Source: Acidimicrobiales bacterium
Lineage (GTDB): Bacteria > Actinomycetota > Acidimicrobiia > Acidimicrobiales > Iamiaceae
Assembly: GCA_025463985.1 (NCBI GenBank)
Contig: JAODBM010000002.1
Span: 124,001 to 188,000, forward strand
DNA length: 64,000 bases
Direction: 5' to 3'
The notes below the pieces were generated by a model. The model was given only the letters and a program-made list of their open reading frames with translations. It had not been told where the DNA came from and searched no databases. The position numbers and the translations under genes were made by a program. Below, piece after piece: positions 10,771 to 19,502 of this stretch (position 1 is the first letter of the stretch; each line of letters opens with the position of its first letter).

Positions 10771-10783
10771 AGGTGCGCCACAT

Positions 10784-11911
10784 CTAGCGCGGCAGCCCGA
10801 GCACGCGCTCGCCGATGATGTTGCGAAGGATCTCGGCCGTGCCGCCCATGATCCGATACGACGGCGCGTAGCAGACCTCTCGCGCGGCCCGGCCGCCGAG
10901 TCCGGAGTCGGGGCCCCAGAGCATCGCGGCCGGGCCGAGCAGTCGGGCAACGACGTTTGCGATCTGGACTTCGAGCTCGGTGCAGAACAGCTTCGTCGCC
11001 GCGCTGAAGCCATGTGGGGCCTGCTGGAGAACCTCACGCAGCACCAGGTTCCGCCCGATCCGGTAGCCGGCTTCGATGTGCGCCAGCTCCTGCCGCACGA
11101 CGGGATCCCGCGTCGTGGCCGGGTCGATCATCGAGCGCACCGCCGTGTAGAGCGCATAGTTCGAGAGGAGGCGGTCGATCCCGCCGCGCTCGTGCTCGAG
11201 CTGGCGCATGAGCTGCCTGAAGCTCGAGTTCTCCTTGCCGACGAGGTTCGATCCGGGCACCCGGACGTCGGTGAAGTTGACCTCGCAGAAGTGCTCGCTC
11301 GCCGTCATGTCCTTGATCGGGTGGACGCTGATGCCGGGCGAGCGCATGTCGATCACGAGGTCGGAGAGACCCGCGTGCTTGGCGGCCGAGCTGTCCGTGC
11401 GTACGACGCAATAGCACCAATCCGCGTGCGCAGCGCCGCTCGTCCACACCTTGTTGCCGTTCACGATCCAGTCGTCGCCGTCCCGATCTGCCCGAGTCCG
11501 CGCCGAGCCCACATCGCTGCCGGCATCCGGTTCGCTCATGCCGATGCACCACATGGACGTGCCGGCCACGATGCCCGGAAGCCAGCGCTTCCGCTGCGCC
11601 GGCGTGCCGAACTGAAGCAGCGACGGTCCCATCTGCCGGTCGGCGAAGTAGCCCGCGCAGATCGGCGCGCCATGCCGGATCAGCTGCTCGTAGACGACGA
11701 ACCGTTCGAGGGCAGTGCGGCCGTGCCCGCCATCCTCGATCGGCCAGGTCATGCCGATCCAGCCTCGCTTGCCGAGCTGCTCGGTGAACGAGCGATCGAA
11801 GCCGATGAGCCACGATGCCTCGGGGAACGGTAACGACAGCGCTGCGGCGCGTGCGACGTCCTCAGCTTCCGCGGCGAGCTCTCGCAATGGCCGACTCAGC
11901 GCAAAGTCCAT
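10784..11911 (-). CDS. Acyl-CoA dehydrogenase
   Basis: MDFALSRPLRELAAEAEDVAR...[22 protein letters not shown]...YRIMGGTAEILRNIIGERVLGLPR. Confidence 0.88.
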   Translation of the reverse strand: MDFALSRPLRELAAEAEDVARAAALSLPFPEASWLIGFDRSFTEQLGKRGWIGMTWPIEDGGHGRTALERFVVYEQLIRHGAPICAGYFADRQMGPSLLQFGTPAQRKRWLPGIVAGTSMWCIGMSEPDAGSDVGSARTRADRDGDDWIVNGNKVWTSGAAHADWCYCVVRTDSSAAKHAGLSDLVIDMRSPGISVHPIKDMTASEHFCEVNFTDVRVPGSNLVGKENSSFRQLMRQLEHERGGIDRLLSNYALYTAVRSMIDPATTRDPVVRQELAHIEAGYRIGRNLVLREVLQQAPHGFSAATKLFCTELEVQIANVVARLLGPAAMLWGPDSGLGGRAAREVCYAPSYRIMGGTAEILRNIIGERVLGLPR

Positions 11912-11924
11912 TCGTCGCAATGTA

Positions 11925-12419
11925 GGCGCAGGTGCGGTTGCGGAGATCGCCGCGCGCGCCGGGCTCACGGAGCGAACGTTCTTCCGGTACTTCGCTGACA
12001 AGCGCGAGGTGCTGTTCTCGGGCTCGGGCGCGCTGCAGGAGGTCCTCGTGAACGCTGTCGCCGGCGCGCCCGACGCCGCCGCACCGATCGACGCGGTCGC
12101 CGCCGCCCTCGAAGCCGCCGGCGCCGTGCTCCAGCAGCGCCGCCCGTTCGCCCTGAAGCGCCAAGCGGTCATCGCGGCGAGCACCGAGCTGCGAGAACGA
12201 GAGCTGATCAAGCTCGCGTCGCTGGCCTCGGCGCTCGCCGACGCGTTGCACCGGCGCGGCGCCACCGGTCCGGCCGCGACGCTGACCGCCGAGGCCGGCA
12301 TCGCCGTCTTCAGAGTGGCGTTCGAACGCTGGGTGACCGAGCGCGACGAGCGCGACCTGCCGCAGCTCATCCGGGACTCACTGGCCGACCTGAAAGCGAT
12401 GACCGCCGGCAGCCGATGA
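11925..12419 (+). pseudogene. 5'-truncated TetR-family regulator
   Basis: ...AVAEIAARAGLTERTFFRYFADKREVLFSGSGALQEVL... retains helix-turn-helix and C-terminal domain but lacks the usual preceding first helix; sequence upstream is the divergent ACAD start region. Confidence 0.55.
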
Positions 12420-12560
12420 CCGGCAGCGGTTCCTCGCCGACCGGCAGCGAGCGCTCGTCCGCCCCGACCGTGTCGCAGTGAGGATCGGGCGCACGCGCCG
12501 AGCCCGCGCGTGACCCCGGCAGGACCAGCTGCCGGGGCCACGGGCGGGGGGCTGGAGGGC

Positions 12561-13601
12561 CTAGTGGACGTCCTTGACCGCCTGCTGGACGAACGCGGTC
12601 GTGAAGGTCGCGTTCAGGTCCGCGGTCTTGCCCTTCATCGACGGGTTGAACTGGCTCAGGACGTCGTAGACGGTCTTCGGACCATCAGCCGGCATCACGC
12701 CGTCAGGGGAGTAGATGGCCTTCTCGGCGTCGAGCGCCTTGACGTAGGCGGCCTTGCCGACGCCGGTGTAGTAGTCGGGCGGCATCTGGTCGGCGATCTG
12801 GGCCGCGGTGTGGTTCTGGATGAAGTGGAGCGTGTCGACCAGCGCGTTGACGAGGCGCTGCACGGTGTCGCGGTTGTTGTTCACCCAGTCGGTCTGCATG
12901 TAGACCGACGTCGAGGGATACGTGCCGCCGAGCACCTGCCGCGTGCCCTCCATCGACCGCATGTCCGTGAGCACGTAGCCGAGGTGCTTCTGCAGCACGG
13001 CGGTGATCGTGGGCTCGGTCGTCATGCCGCAGTCGATCGCCTTGTGCTGCATCGCTGCGATGAACGTGTTGCCGGCCTGGACGGCGATGGGGGTTACCTT
13101 GTCGACCGCCACGCCGGCATGCACGGCGAGCGCCTTGGTCAGGAAGTTGGTCGACGATCCCAGCCCGGTCACGCCGAGCTTCCGGCCGCTCCAGTCGGAT
13201 GCGGAGCGGATCTCGCCCTTGAGGTCGGTGCGGCACAGCTCGACCTCGCCGGGCGCCCGCAGCAGCTGGATCACCGACTGGGTCTGCTTGCCCTTCGTCT
13301 GGAGGTCGATGGTGTGGTCGTAGAAGCCACCGACGCCGTTGACCTGGCCGGCGAGCATCGCGGTCTCGGCGTCCACGCCGGCCGGTTCGTCGTTCAGCGT
13401 CACCCCGATGCCGTACTTGTCGTAGTAGCCGAGCTGCTTGGCCAGCGTGAACGGGAGATAGATCTGCTTGTTCAACCCGCCCACCATGAGGCTCACCTTG
13501 GGCTTGCCCGAGCTGGTGGTGGACGCCTTGGTGCTGCCGCAGGCGGCGAGCATCGTGACGGTGAGGAAGGCGAGCGCGAGCGCGCCGAGCTTGCGGTTCA
13601 T
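12561..13601 (-). CDS. ABC transporter substrate-binding lipoprotein, NMT1/SsuA-like
   Basis: MNRKLGALALAFLTVTMLAACGSTKAS...GGLNKQIYLPFTLAKQLGYYDKYGIGVTLNDEPAG... Confidence 0.85.
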   Translation of the reverse strand: MNRKLGALALAFLTVTMLAACGSTKASTTSSGKPKVSLMVGGLNKQIYLPFTLAKQLGYYDKYGIGVTLNDEPAGVDAETAMLAGQVNGVGGFYDHTIDLQTKGKQTQSVIQLLRAPGEVELCRTDLKGEIRSASDWSGRKLGVTGLGSSTNFLTKALAVHAGVAVDKVTPIAVQAGNTFIAAMQHKAIDCGMTTEPTITAVLQKHLGYVLTDMRSMEGTRQVLGGTYPSTSVYMQTDWVNNNRDTVQRLVNALVDTLHFIQNHTAAQIADQMPPDYYTGVGKAAYVKALDAEKAIYSPDGVMPADGPKTVYDVLSQFNPSMKGKTADLNATFTTAFVQQAVKDVH

Positions 13602-13645
13602 GGCAACTCCTTGTCGTGGATGCGGTTCCGGGAGGCCCGGTGTCC

Positions 13646-14542
13646 TCAGAGGTCGGCGCCGGAGAGCTGCGGCGGCCGCCAAGAGAGGAGGCGACGCTCG
13701 AGGAGGCTGATCGCTCCCTCGGCGAGGAGTGCGACGACGGCGATGATCACCATCGCGGCGAGGACCCCGTTCGGGTTGAACGTGCCCTGCGAGTGGCTGA
13801 TCAACAGGCCGAGGCCCTGCTGCGCACCCAGGAACTCCCCGACGATCGCCCCGATGAGGGCGAACCCGAAGCTGACGTGGAGGCTGGCGATGATCCACGT
13901 CAGCGCAGAGGGCAGGACGACCTGCATGGTGACGTGCCGCCGCTTCGCACCGAGGATGCGCGCGTTGGCGACGAGGTTGCGATCGACCTCTCGCGTGCCT
14001 TGGAAGGCGTTGAAGAAGACAGCGAAGAACACGAGCACCACCGCGAGCGCGACCTTCGAGGACGGCCCGAGGCCGAACCACAGGATGAAGATCGAGCCGA
14101 GCACGATCCGCGGGATCGAGTTGAGGACCTTGATGAACGGCCCGAAGACCTCCGCGAGCAGGCGGACCCGGCCGAGCGTGATGCCGGCGACGATGCCGGC
14201 CACGACGCCGATGGCGAACCCGGTGAGCGCCTCCTGCAGCGTCACCCGGACCTGGGTCCACAGCGGCCCGACCTCGGTGCCGTGCTGCGCCCACGTCTTC
14301 AGCTGCGACGCGACGCCCGAGGGCTGGCCGACGAAGAACGCGTCGATGTGGCCGGTGCGGACGCCGAGCTCCCACCCGCCGAGGGTCACGCCGAGGACCA
14401 GGAGGCGGATGACGTTCACGAGGAGTCGACGGCGGCGCTGCCGGCGCACGGCGACGGGGTCGACGACCACGACGGGCGGACGCGTCAGCGCCACGGCGGG
14501 GTCGGGCTCGACGGTGAATGGATGCACGGCGGCACTGCTCAT
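13646..14542 (-). CDS. ABC transporter permease, SsuC/TauC-like
   Basis: Multiple hydrophobic segments; ...LNSIPRIVLGSIFILWFGLGPSSKVALAVVLVFFAVFFNAFQGTREVDRNLV... Confidence 0.87.
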   Translation of the reverse strand: MSSAAVHPFTVEPDPAVALTRPPVVVVDPVAVRRQRRRRLLVNVIRLLVLGVTLGGWELGVRTGHIDAFFVGQPSGVASQLKTWAQHGTEVGPLWTQVRVTLQEALTGFAIGVVAGIVAGITLGRVRLLAEVFGPFIKVLNSIPRIVLGSIFILWFGLGPSSKVALAVVLVFFAVFFNAFQGTREVDRNLVANARILGAKRRHVTMQVVLPSALTWIIASLHVSFGFALIGAIVGEFLGAQQGLGLLISHSQGTFNPNGVLAAMVIIAVVALLAEGAISLLERRLLSWRPPQLSGADL

Positions 14543-15345
14543 CACACGACCTCCAGCGCGGTCATCGAACGGGTGTAGGTGAGCTCTACCTCGCTGCGCA
14601 GCGACTGCCAGATCTCGTGGTAGAGCTCGACGAACTGGGGGGTGAAGCGGATCTCCTGCACCGAGCGGGGCCGCGGCAGGTCGATCGTGAAGATGTCCTT
14701 CACCGTCGCGGGACCCGCCGTCATCACCACCACCCGGTCCGCCAGGGCGATCGCCTCTTCGAGGTCGTGGGTGACGAACAGCACCGTCGGCTTGGTCAGG
14801 TCCCAGAGGCGCAGCAGCTCGTTGCTCATGATCGACCGCGTCTGGACGTCGAGCGCGCTGAATGGCTCGTCCATGAGCAGCACGCGGGGCTCGTTGATGA
14901 GGCTCTGCGCGAGCGCGACGCGCTTGCGCATCCCACCCGACAGCTGATGTGGATGGCGGTCCTCGAAGCCGGCGAGCCCGACGCGCAGGAGCCAATCACG
15001 CGCCTGCTGGACGGCCTCGCGCTTCGATGCCCCCCGCCACCTCGGCCCGGCGCTCACGTTGTCGAGCACCGTCTTCCACGGCAGCACGGCGTCGTTCTGG
15101 AAGACGAAGCCGACCTCCGAGCTGATGCCGTCGACCGGCTGGCCGCCGACGCGCACGTGTCCGACGCTCGGACGCTCGAGCCCCGAGACGAGCGAGAGCG
15201 TCGTCGACTTCCCACAACCGGTCGGACCCACGATGGCGCAGAACTCGCTCGCAGGAACCGAGAGGTTGAGGTCGTGCAGCGCCGTATAGGTGCCATGTGG
15301 CGTGCGGAACGCCTTGGTGACCCCATCAAGATCGATCGCGTCCAT
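14542..15345 (-). CDS. ABC transporter ATP-binding protein, SsuB/TauB-like
   Basis: Walker A GPTGCGKSTT, signature LSGGMRKRVALAQ, Walker B VLLMDEPFSALD; stop overlaps next start. Confidence 0.92.
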   Translation of the reverse strand: MDAIDLDGVTKAFRTPHGTYTALHDLNLSVPASEFCAIVGPTGCGKSTTLSLVSGLERPSVGHVRVGGQPVDGISSEVGFVFQNDAVLPWKTVLDNVSAGPRWRGASKREAVQQARDWLLRVGLAGFEDRHPHQLSGGMRKRVALAQSLINEPRVLLMDEPFSALDVQTRSIMSNELLRLWDLTKPTVLFVTHDLEEAIALADRVVVMTAGPATVKDIFTIDLPRPRSVQEIRFTPQFVELYHEIWQSLRSEVELTYTRSMTALEVV

Positions 15346-15509
15346 GTGCTTCCCCCTTCGCGATGTGACAGCGGTCTGACGGTCGCATTGCGAGGGGTCG
15401 GCGAGAAGCGTTGTGCGCGAAGACCCGACTAAGCCCGCGTTTCTCGCCGTTCTGCTCGTTCTCCTCACGAGCCCTGTCCAGCGCGGCTCCAGAAGACGAC
15501 ACTGGAGGT

Positions 15510-17114
15510 GTGACACGTCGCACACGTCGGCTGTCCGCGCAGATCCTTGCGGGCCAAGTCATCGTTCTCGTCGTCGCCGGGCTGGCGGGCCTCGCGCTGT
15601 ACGTGCGGCACACCCGTGACGACCTCGACCGCCAGTTCGAGCAACGGGCATTGACCGTGGCCCAGGCCGCCGCGGCCGACCCCGACATCCGTGCGGCGAT
15701 GGTGTCCGGAGACCGCGATGCCACCGTTGCCCGCATCGCCGAGGACCTCCGCAAGGCCACGGCCGCCTCGTACGTCGTGGTGATCGACGCCGCCGGTGGC
15801 CGCCACTCGCACCCGAACCCGACGCTCATCGGCAAGCGGATCGAGGAGCCGGTCGTCGCGCTCGACGGTCGGACCCACGTCGGCATCGATCATGGGCACC
15901 TCGGCCGGTCGGCGAACGGCAAAGCACCGCTCCGGGCGCCCGATGGCCGCATCATCGGGGAGGTGTCCGCCGGCATCCTCGAGACGCAGATCTCCTCGGA
16001 GCTGTGGCGCCAGGTGCCCACGTTGGTCCTGTCCACGATCGTGGCCCTGGCCGCGGGCGTGGCCATCTCGCTGCTGCTGGCGCGACGCCTCAAGCGCCGC
16101 ACGTTCGGGCTCGAGCTCGACGAGATCGCCGAGCTCCTGCAGGAGCGCGAGGCGATGCTGCACGGCATCCGAGAAGGCGTCGTCATCCTCGATCCTGCCG
16201 GACGCGTGTCGCTCGTCAACGACGAGGCCTGCCGGTTGCTCGATCTCCACACGACGCAGATCGGCCGCGTGCTGCACACCGACCTCCCGCCGGGCCGGCT
16301 GCGCGATCTCGTGGCCGGGGCCGAGCCCACCGTCGACGAGGTCGTCGTCACCGACGACCGTTGCCTCACGGTGGCGCGGATGCCCGTCTCGCTCGGGGGC
16401 CGGCCGCTGGGTGCCGTGATCACGGTGCGGGACCAGACCGAGCTGGTGAGCCTGCTGCGCGAGCTCGACAGCGTGCGCGCCCTCACCGACGCGCTCCGGG
16501 CGCAGCAGCACGAGCACGCCAACCGCATGCACACGGTCGCCGGCCTGCTCGAGCTCGGCCGCACCGAGGAGGCCGCGACCTACGTCCACGAGATCGCCGG
16601 CACCTCCGCGGCGCGAGCCGAGGTGCTGCAGGAGCGGATCGGTGAGCCGATGGTCGTGGCGCTGCTGCTCGGCAAGTTCCTCGTGGCCGCCGAGGTCGGC
16701 GTCTCGGTCGACATCGAGGCCGACGACTCCGTCGAGAGCATCACCGCCAGCGACATCGCGGTCGACCCGGCGGCGCTCGTGACCATCCTCGGCAACCTCG
16801 TCGACAACGCCATCGACGCCGCCCAGTCGAGTGAGGACAAGACGGTTCGGGTCCGCTTCGGTCGGGCGCCGAACGGGGACGTCACGATCGAGGTGAGCGA
16901 CAGCGGGCCCGGGATCGCAGGTGGCGCCGCGGACGTGTTCGTCGATGGCTTCACCACGAAGCCGCCGCGACCGGACGGCGTCCATCGCGGGCTCGGCCTC
17001 GCGCTGGTCCGGCGCCTCGTCGTCCGGGCCGGCGGCGAGATCGACGTCGAACCCGGTCCGGGCGCGACGTTCGTCGTGCGGCTTCCCGTCAAGGTCGCGG
17101 CGGGCCGCCGATGA
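15510..17114 (+). CDS. Sensor histidine kinase, CitA/DcuS-like
   Basis: GTG 15510; extracellular sensor between TM segments, PAS-like region, H-box LRAQQHEHANRMHTVAGLLELG, ATPase NLVDNAIDAA / GHGLGLALVRR-like region. Confidence 0.88.
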   Translation: MTRRTRRLSAQILAGQVIVLVVAGLAGLALYVRHTRDDLDRQFEQRALTVAQAAAADPDIRAAMVSGDRDATVARIAEDLRKATAASYVVVIDAAGGRHSHPNPTLIGKRIEEPVVALDGRTHVGIDHGHLGRSANGKAPLRAPDGRIIGEVSAGILETQISSELWRQVPTLVLSTIVALAAGVAISLLLARRLKRRTFGLELDEIAELLQEREAMLHGIREGVVILDPAGRVSLVNDEACRLLDLHTTQIGRVLHTDLPPGRLRDLVAGAEPTVDEVVVTDDRCLTVARMPVSLGGRPLGAVITVRDQTELVSLLRELDSVRALTDALRAQQHEHANRMHTVAGLLELGRTEEAATYVHEIAGTSAARAEVLQERIGEPMVVALLLGKFLVAAEVGVSVDIEADDSVESITASDIAVDPAALVTILGNLVDNAIDAAQSSEDKTVRVRFGRAPNGDVTIEVSDSGPGIAGGAADVFVDGFTTKPPRPDGVHRGLGLALVRRLVVRAGGEIDVEPGPGATFVVRLPVKVAAGRR

Positions 17115-17785
17115 TCCGGACGCTCGTGGTCGACGACGACTACCGGGTCGCCGACGTCAACGCCGCCTTCGTGGCCAAGGTGAAGGGCTTCGAGGTCATC
17201 GGGCAGGCGCACACCGCGCGGGCCGCGTACGAGACCGTCGCCGCCGCCGCTCCCCCGGACCTGATCCTGCTCGACCTCTACCTGCCCGATGCGCACGGCC
17301 TCGAGCTGCTGCGCCGGCTGCAACCACCGGATGGGCGACGGCCCGACGTGATCGTGATCACGGCGGCCCGAGACGCCGAGAGCGTCCGAACCGCGCTCCA
17401 GCTCGGTGCGGTCAGCTACCTCGTCAAGCCGTTCGCGTTCGATGCGCTCGCGCGCCGGCTCGAGGCCTACCGGGCGCTGCACGAGCGGCTGGCCTCGCTC
17501 GACGAAGCCTCACAGGACGACGTCGATGCGCTCTACGCGCTGCTGCGCACGTCGCCCGACCCGAAGCTGCCGAAGGGCAACTCGGAGCCGACCATGCGAC
17601 GCATCCTCGAGGTCGTCCGCCAGTCGGACCGCGACCTCGACGCCGTCGAGGTCGCGGAGCGGGCCGGGGTCAGCCGCGCCACGTCGCAGCGCTACCTCGC
17701 CGAGCTCGCCCGGGCCGGGCTGCTCGAGCTGCACCTCCAGTACGGCGCCACCGGGCGCCCATCCCACCGCTACCGCGCCACCTGA
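17111..17785 (+). CDS. Response regulator, CitB/DcuR-like
   Basis: MIRTLVVDDDYRVADVNAAFV...PPDLILLDLYLPDAHGLELL...; C-terminal HTH GVSRATSQRYLAELARAGLLEL; ATGA overlap with kinase. Confidence 0.9.
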   Translation: MIRTLVVDDDYRVADVNAAFVAKVKGFEVIGQAHTARAAYETVAAAAPPDLILLDLYLPDAHGLELLRRLQPPDGRRPDVIVITAARDAESVRTALQLGAVSYLVKPFAFDALARRLEAYRALHERLASLDEASQDDVDALYALLRTSPDPKLPKGNSEPTMRRILEVVRQSDRDLDAVEVAERAGVSRATSQRYLAELARAGLLELHLQYGATGRPSHRYRAT

Positions 17786-17877
17786 GTGGCCGTGCGGCGG
17801 GAACGAAACCACGCGCACGCGGGAAGGACGCAGCGTCGACGGCGGCGCACGATGTCGGCGATGGAGGCGGTCTGCGC

Positions 17878-18699
17878 ATGATCGGTGTCGCCTCGCTGCT
17901 CATTGCCCTCGCGGTCGGGCTCGTGGTCACGCGGGTCGGCACCGTCGCCCTGCGCAGCACGGGGCTCTCGCAGGCGACCGCCCACTTCCAGGCCCGCTCG
18001 GCGTTCACCGGCGTCGGCTTCACCACGGCGGAGTCCGAGGACATCGTCACCCACCCCGCCCGCCGCAGCATCGTGCTCACGCTGATGCTGCTCTCCAGCG
18101 CCGGGGTCGTCACGACGCTGGGATCGCTCCTGCTGTCGTTCGGCGGCAGCCCGGGGCTCCGCCAGGCGGGGGTGCGCGCGCTGGCCATCGCCGTCGGGGT
18201 GATCGTGCTGTGGCGCGTCTCGGAGAGCGCGTGGGTCGACCGCCACCTCTCCCGGGTGATCGAGCGCGTCCTGGCCCGGTTCACCGACCTCGACGCCCGC
18301 GACTACGTGCGCCTGCTCGACATCGCCGGCCCGTACTCGATCTCGGAGATCCGCGTGGACCCGGGTGACTGGCTCGAGGGTCGGTCGATCGAGGACCTGG
18401 CCCTGGGCCGCGAGGGCGTCGTGGTCCTCGGCGTCCACCACGGCGACGGGACGTACGAGGGCGTCCCGACCGCCTCGCTGACCCTGCGGGCTGGCGACAC
18501 GCTCGTCGCCTACGGCGTGTCGTCCAGCCTGGAGGAGTTGGAGCAGCGCCGGTCGGGTCGACCGGGCGACGAGGCGCACGAACGGGCGACGACGACCCAC
18601 CGCGCGTCCCTCAGGGACGCGGCGTCGCGGGCCGCCCACCCCATCGCGGCCGGCCCCGGCCGCACGAGGCGCGGCGCCGCCGTCCGCCGCGAGGGCTAG
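17878..18699 (+). CDS. Membrane protein with TrkA-C (RCK_C) domain
   Basis: MIGVASLLIALAVGLVVTRVG...; TM segments; ...LEGRSIEDLALGREGVVVLGVHHGDGTYEGVPTASLTLRAGDTLVAYG. Confidence 0.75.
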   Translation: MIGVASLLIALAVGLVVTRVGTVALRSTGLSQATAHFQARSAFTGVGFTTAESEDIVTHPARRSIVLTLMLLSSAGVVTTLGSLLLSFGGSPGLRQAGVRALAIAVGVIVLWRVSESAWVDRHLSRVIERVLARFTDLDARDYVRLLDIAGPYSISEIRVDPGDWLEGRSIEDLALGREGVVVLGVHHGDGTYEGVPTASLTLRAGDTLVAYGVSSSLEELEQRRSGRPGDEAHERATTTHRASLRDAASRAAHPIAAGPGRTRRGAAVRREG

Positions 18700-19502
18700 A
18701 CGTTGAGCCGCGCGGTGCGGGCGTACACCAGCGTGACGAGCGTGTCGGTGGACGTGTCGACCAGCTCGACCTCGACGGTGGCATCCGGGCCGGAGCCGAG
18801 CAGGCGGGCCCTCGTCCGCACGGGGCCGGCCCCGGTCTTGGCCAGGTAGCGCAGGTCGAGGTCGGTCACGACGACCGGACCGTCGACGCGGGTGGCCATG
18901 AGGTCCTCGGCCGCGGCCTCGGCCACCAGCGCGACCATCGCCCCCTGCAGGGTGCCGGCCGGGTTGCGGACCTCCTCGGCCAGCTCGATCTCGACGACCC
19001 CCGCCCCCGGGTCGACCGCCTCGATGCCGGCCTCGTCGCGCAGCGGGCGGGTGAGGACCGCGAAGCCGTCGAACTGTTCGAGGAGAAGCGCCGGCGTGAT
19101 CATCGGCTTGGGTGGGTCGGTCGCCTTGCGGGGGACCCGGGTGAAGCCCACGGCGCCCGTGGCGACCAGCGCGCCCGCGTCGTCGGTCAGGTCGACCTTG
19201 CTCACCACCGACCGTCGGCCCTGCCGCAGGACCCGCTGGACGGCAGTGACGCGCGACGGCGCCGGCACCGGCTGCATGCGCACCGTCATGTCGGTGGTGA
19301 GCGACCAGGCGCCCGGGTCGCCGTCCATCTGGATGCCGGCGACGGAGTCGATGAGGAAGGACAGGACGCTCGCCCGCACCACGCCGTGGTGCACCGTCTC
19401 GGGGCGCGGCGCCAGGTCGAGGAACAGCTCGTCGTCGACGTAGCGGGCGGTGACCCCGAGCCGGGCGTGCACCCACCGTCCCCCGACGCCGACGTCGGTC
19501 AT
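18696..19502 (-). CDS. PaaI-like double-hotdog thioesterase
   Basis: ...PETVHHGVVRASVLSFLIDSVAG... and ...RNPAGTLQGAMVALVAEAAAE...; two hotdog-like halves. Confidence 0.72.
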   Translation of the reverse strand: MTDVGVGGRWVHARLGVTARYVDDELFLDLAPRPETVHHGVVRASVLSFLIDSVAGIQMDGDPGAWSLTTDMTVRMQPVPAPSRVTAVQRVLRQGRRSVVSKVDLTDDAGALVATGAVGFTRVPRKATDPPKPMITPALLLEQFDGFAVLTRPLRDEAGIEAVDPGAGVVEIELAEEVRNPAGTLQGAMVALVAEAAAEDLMATRVDGPVVVTDLDLRYLAKTGAGPVRTRARLLGSGPDATVEVELVDTSTDTLVTLVYARTARLNV

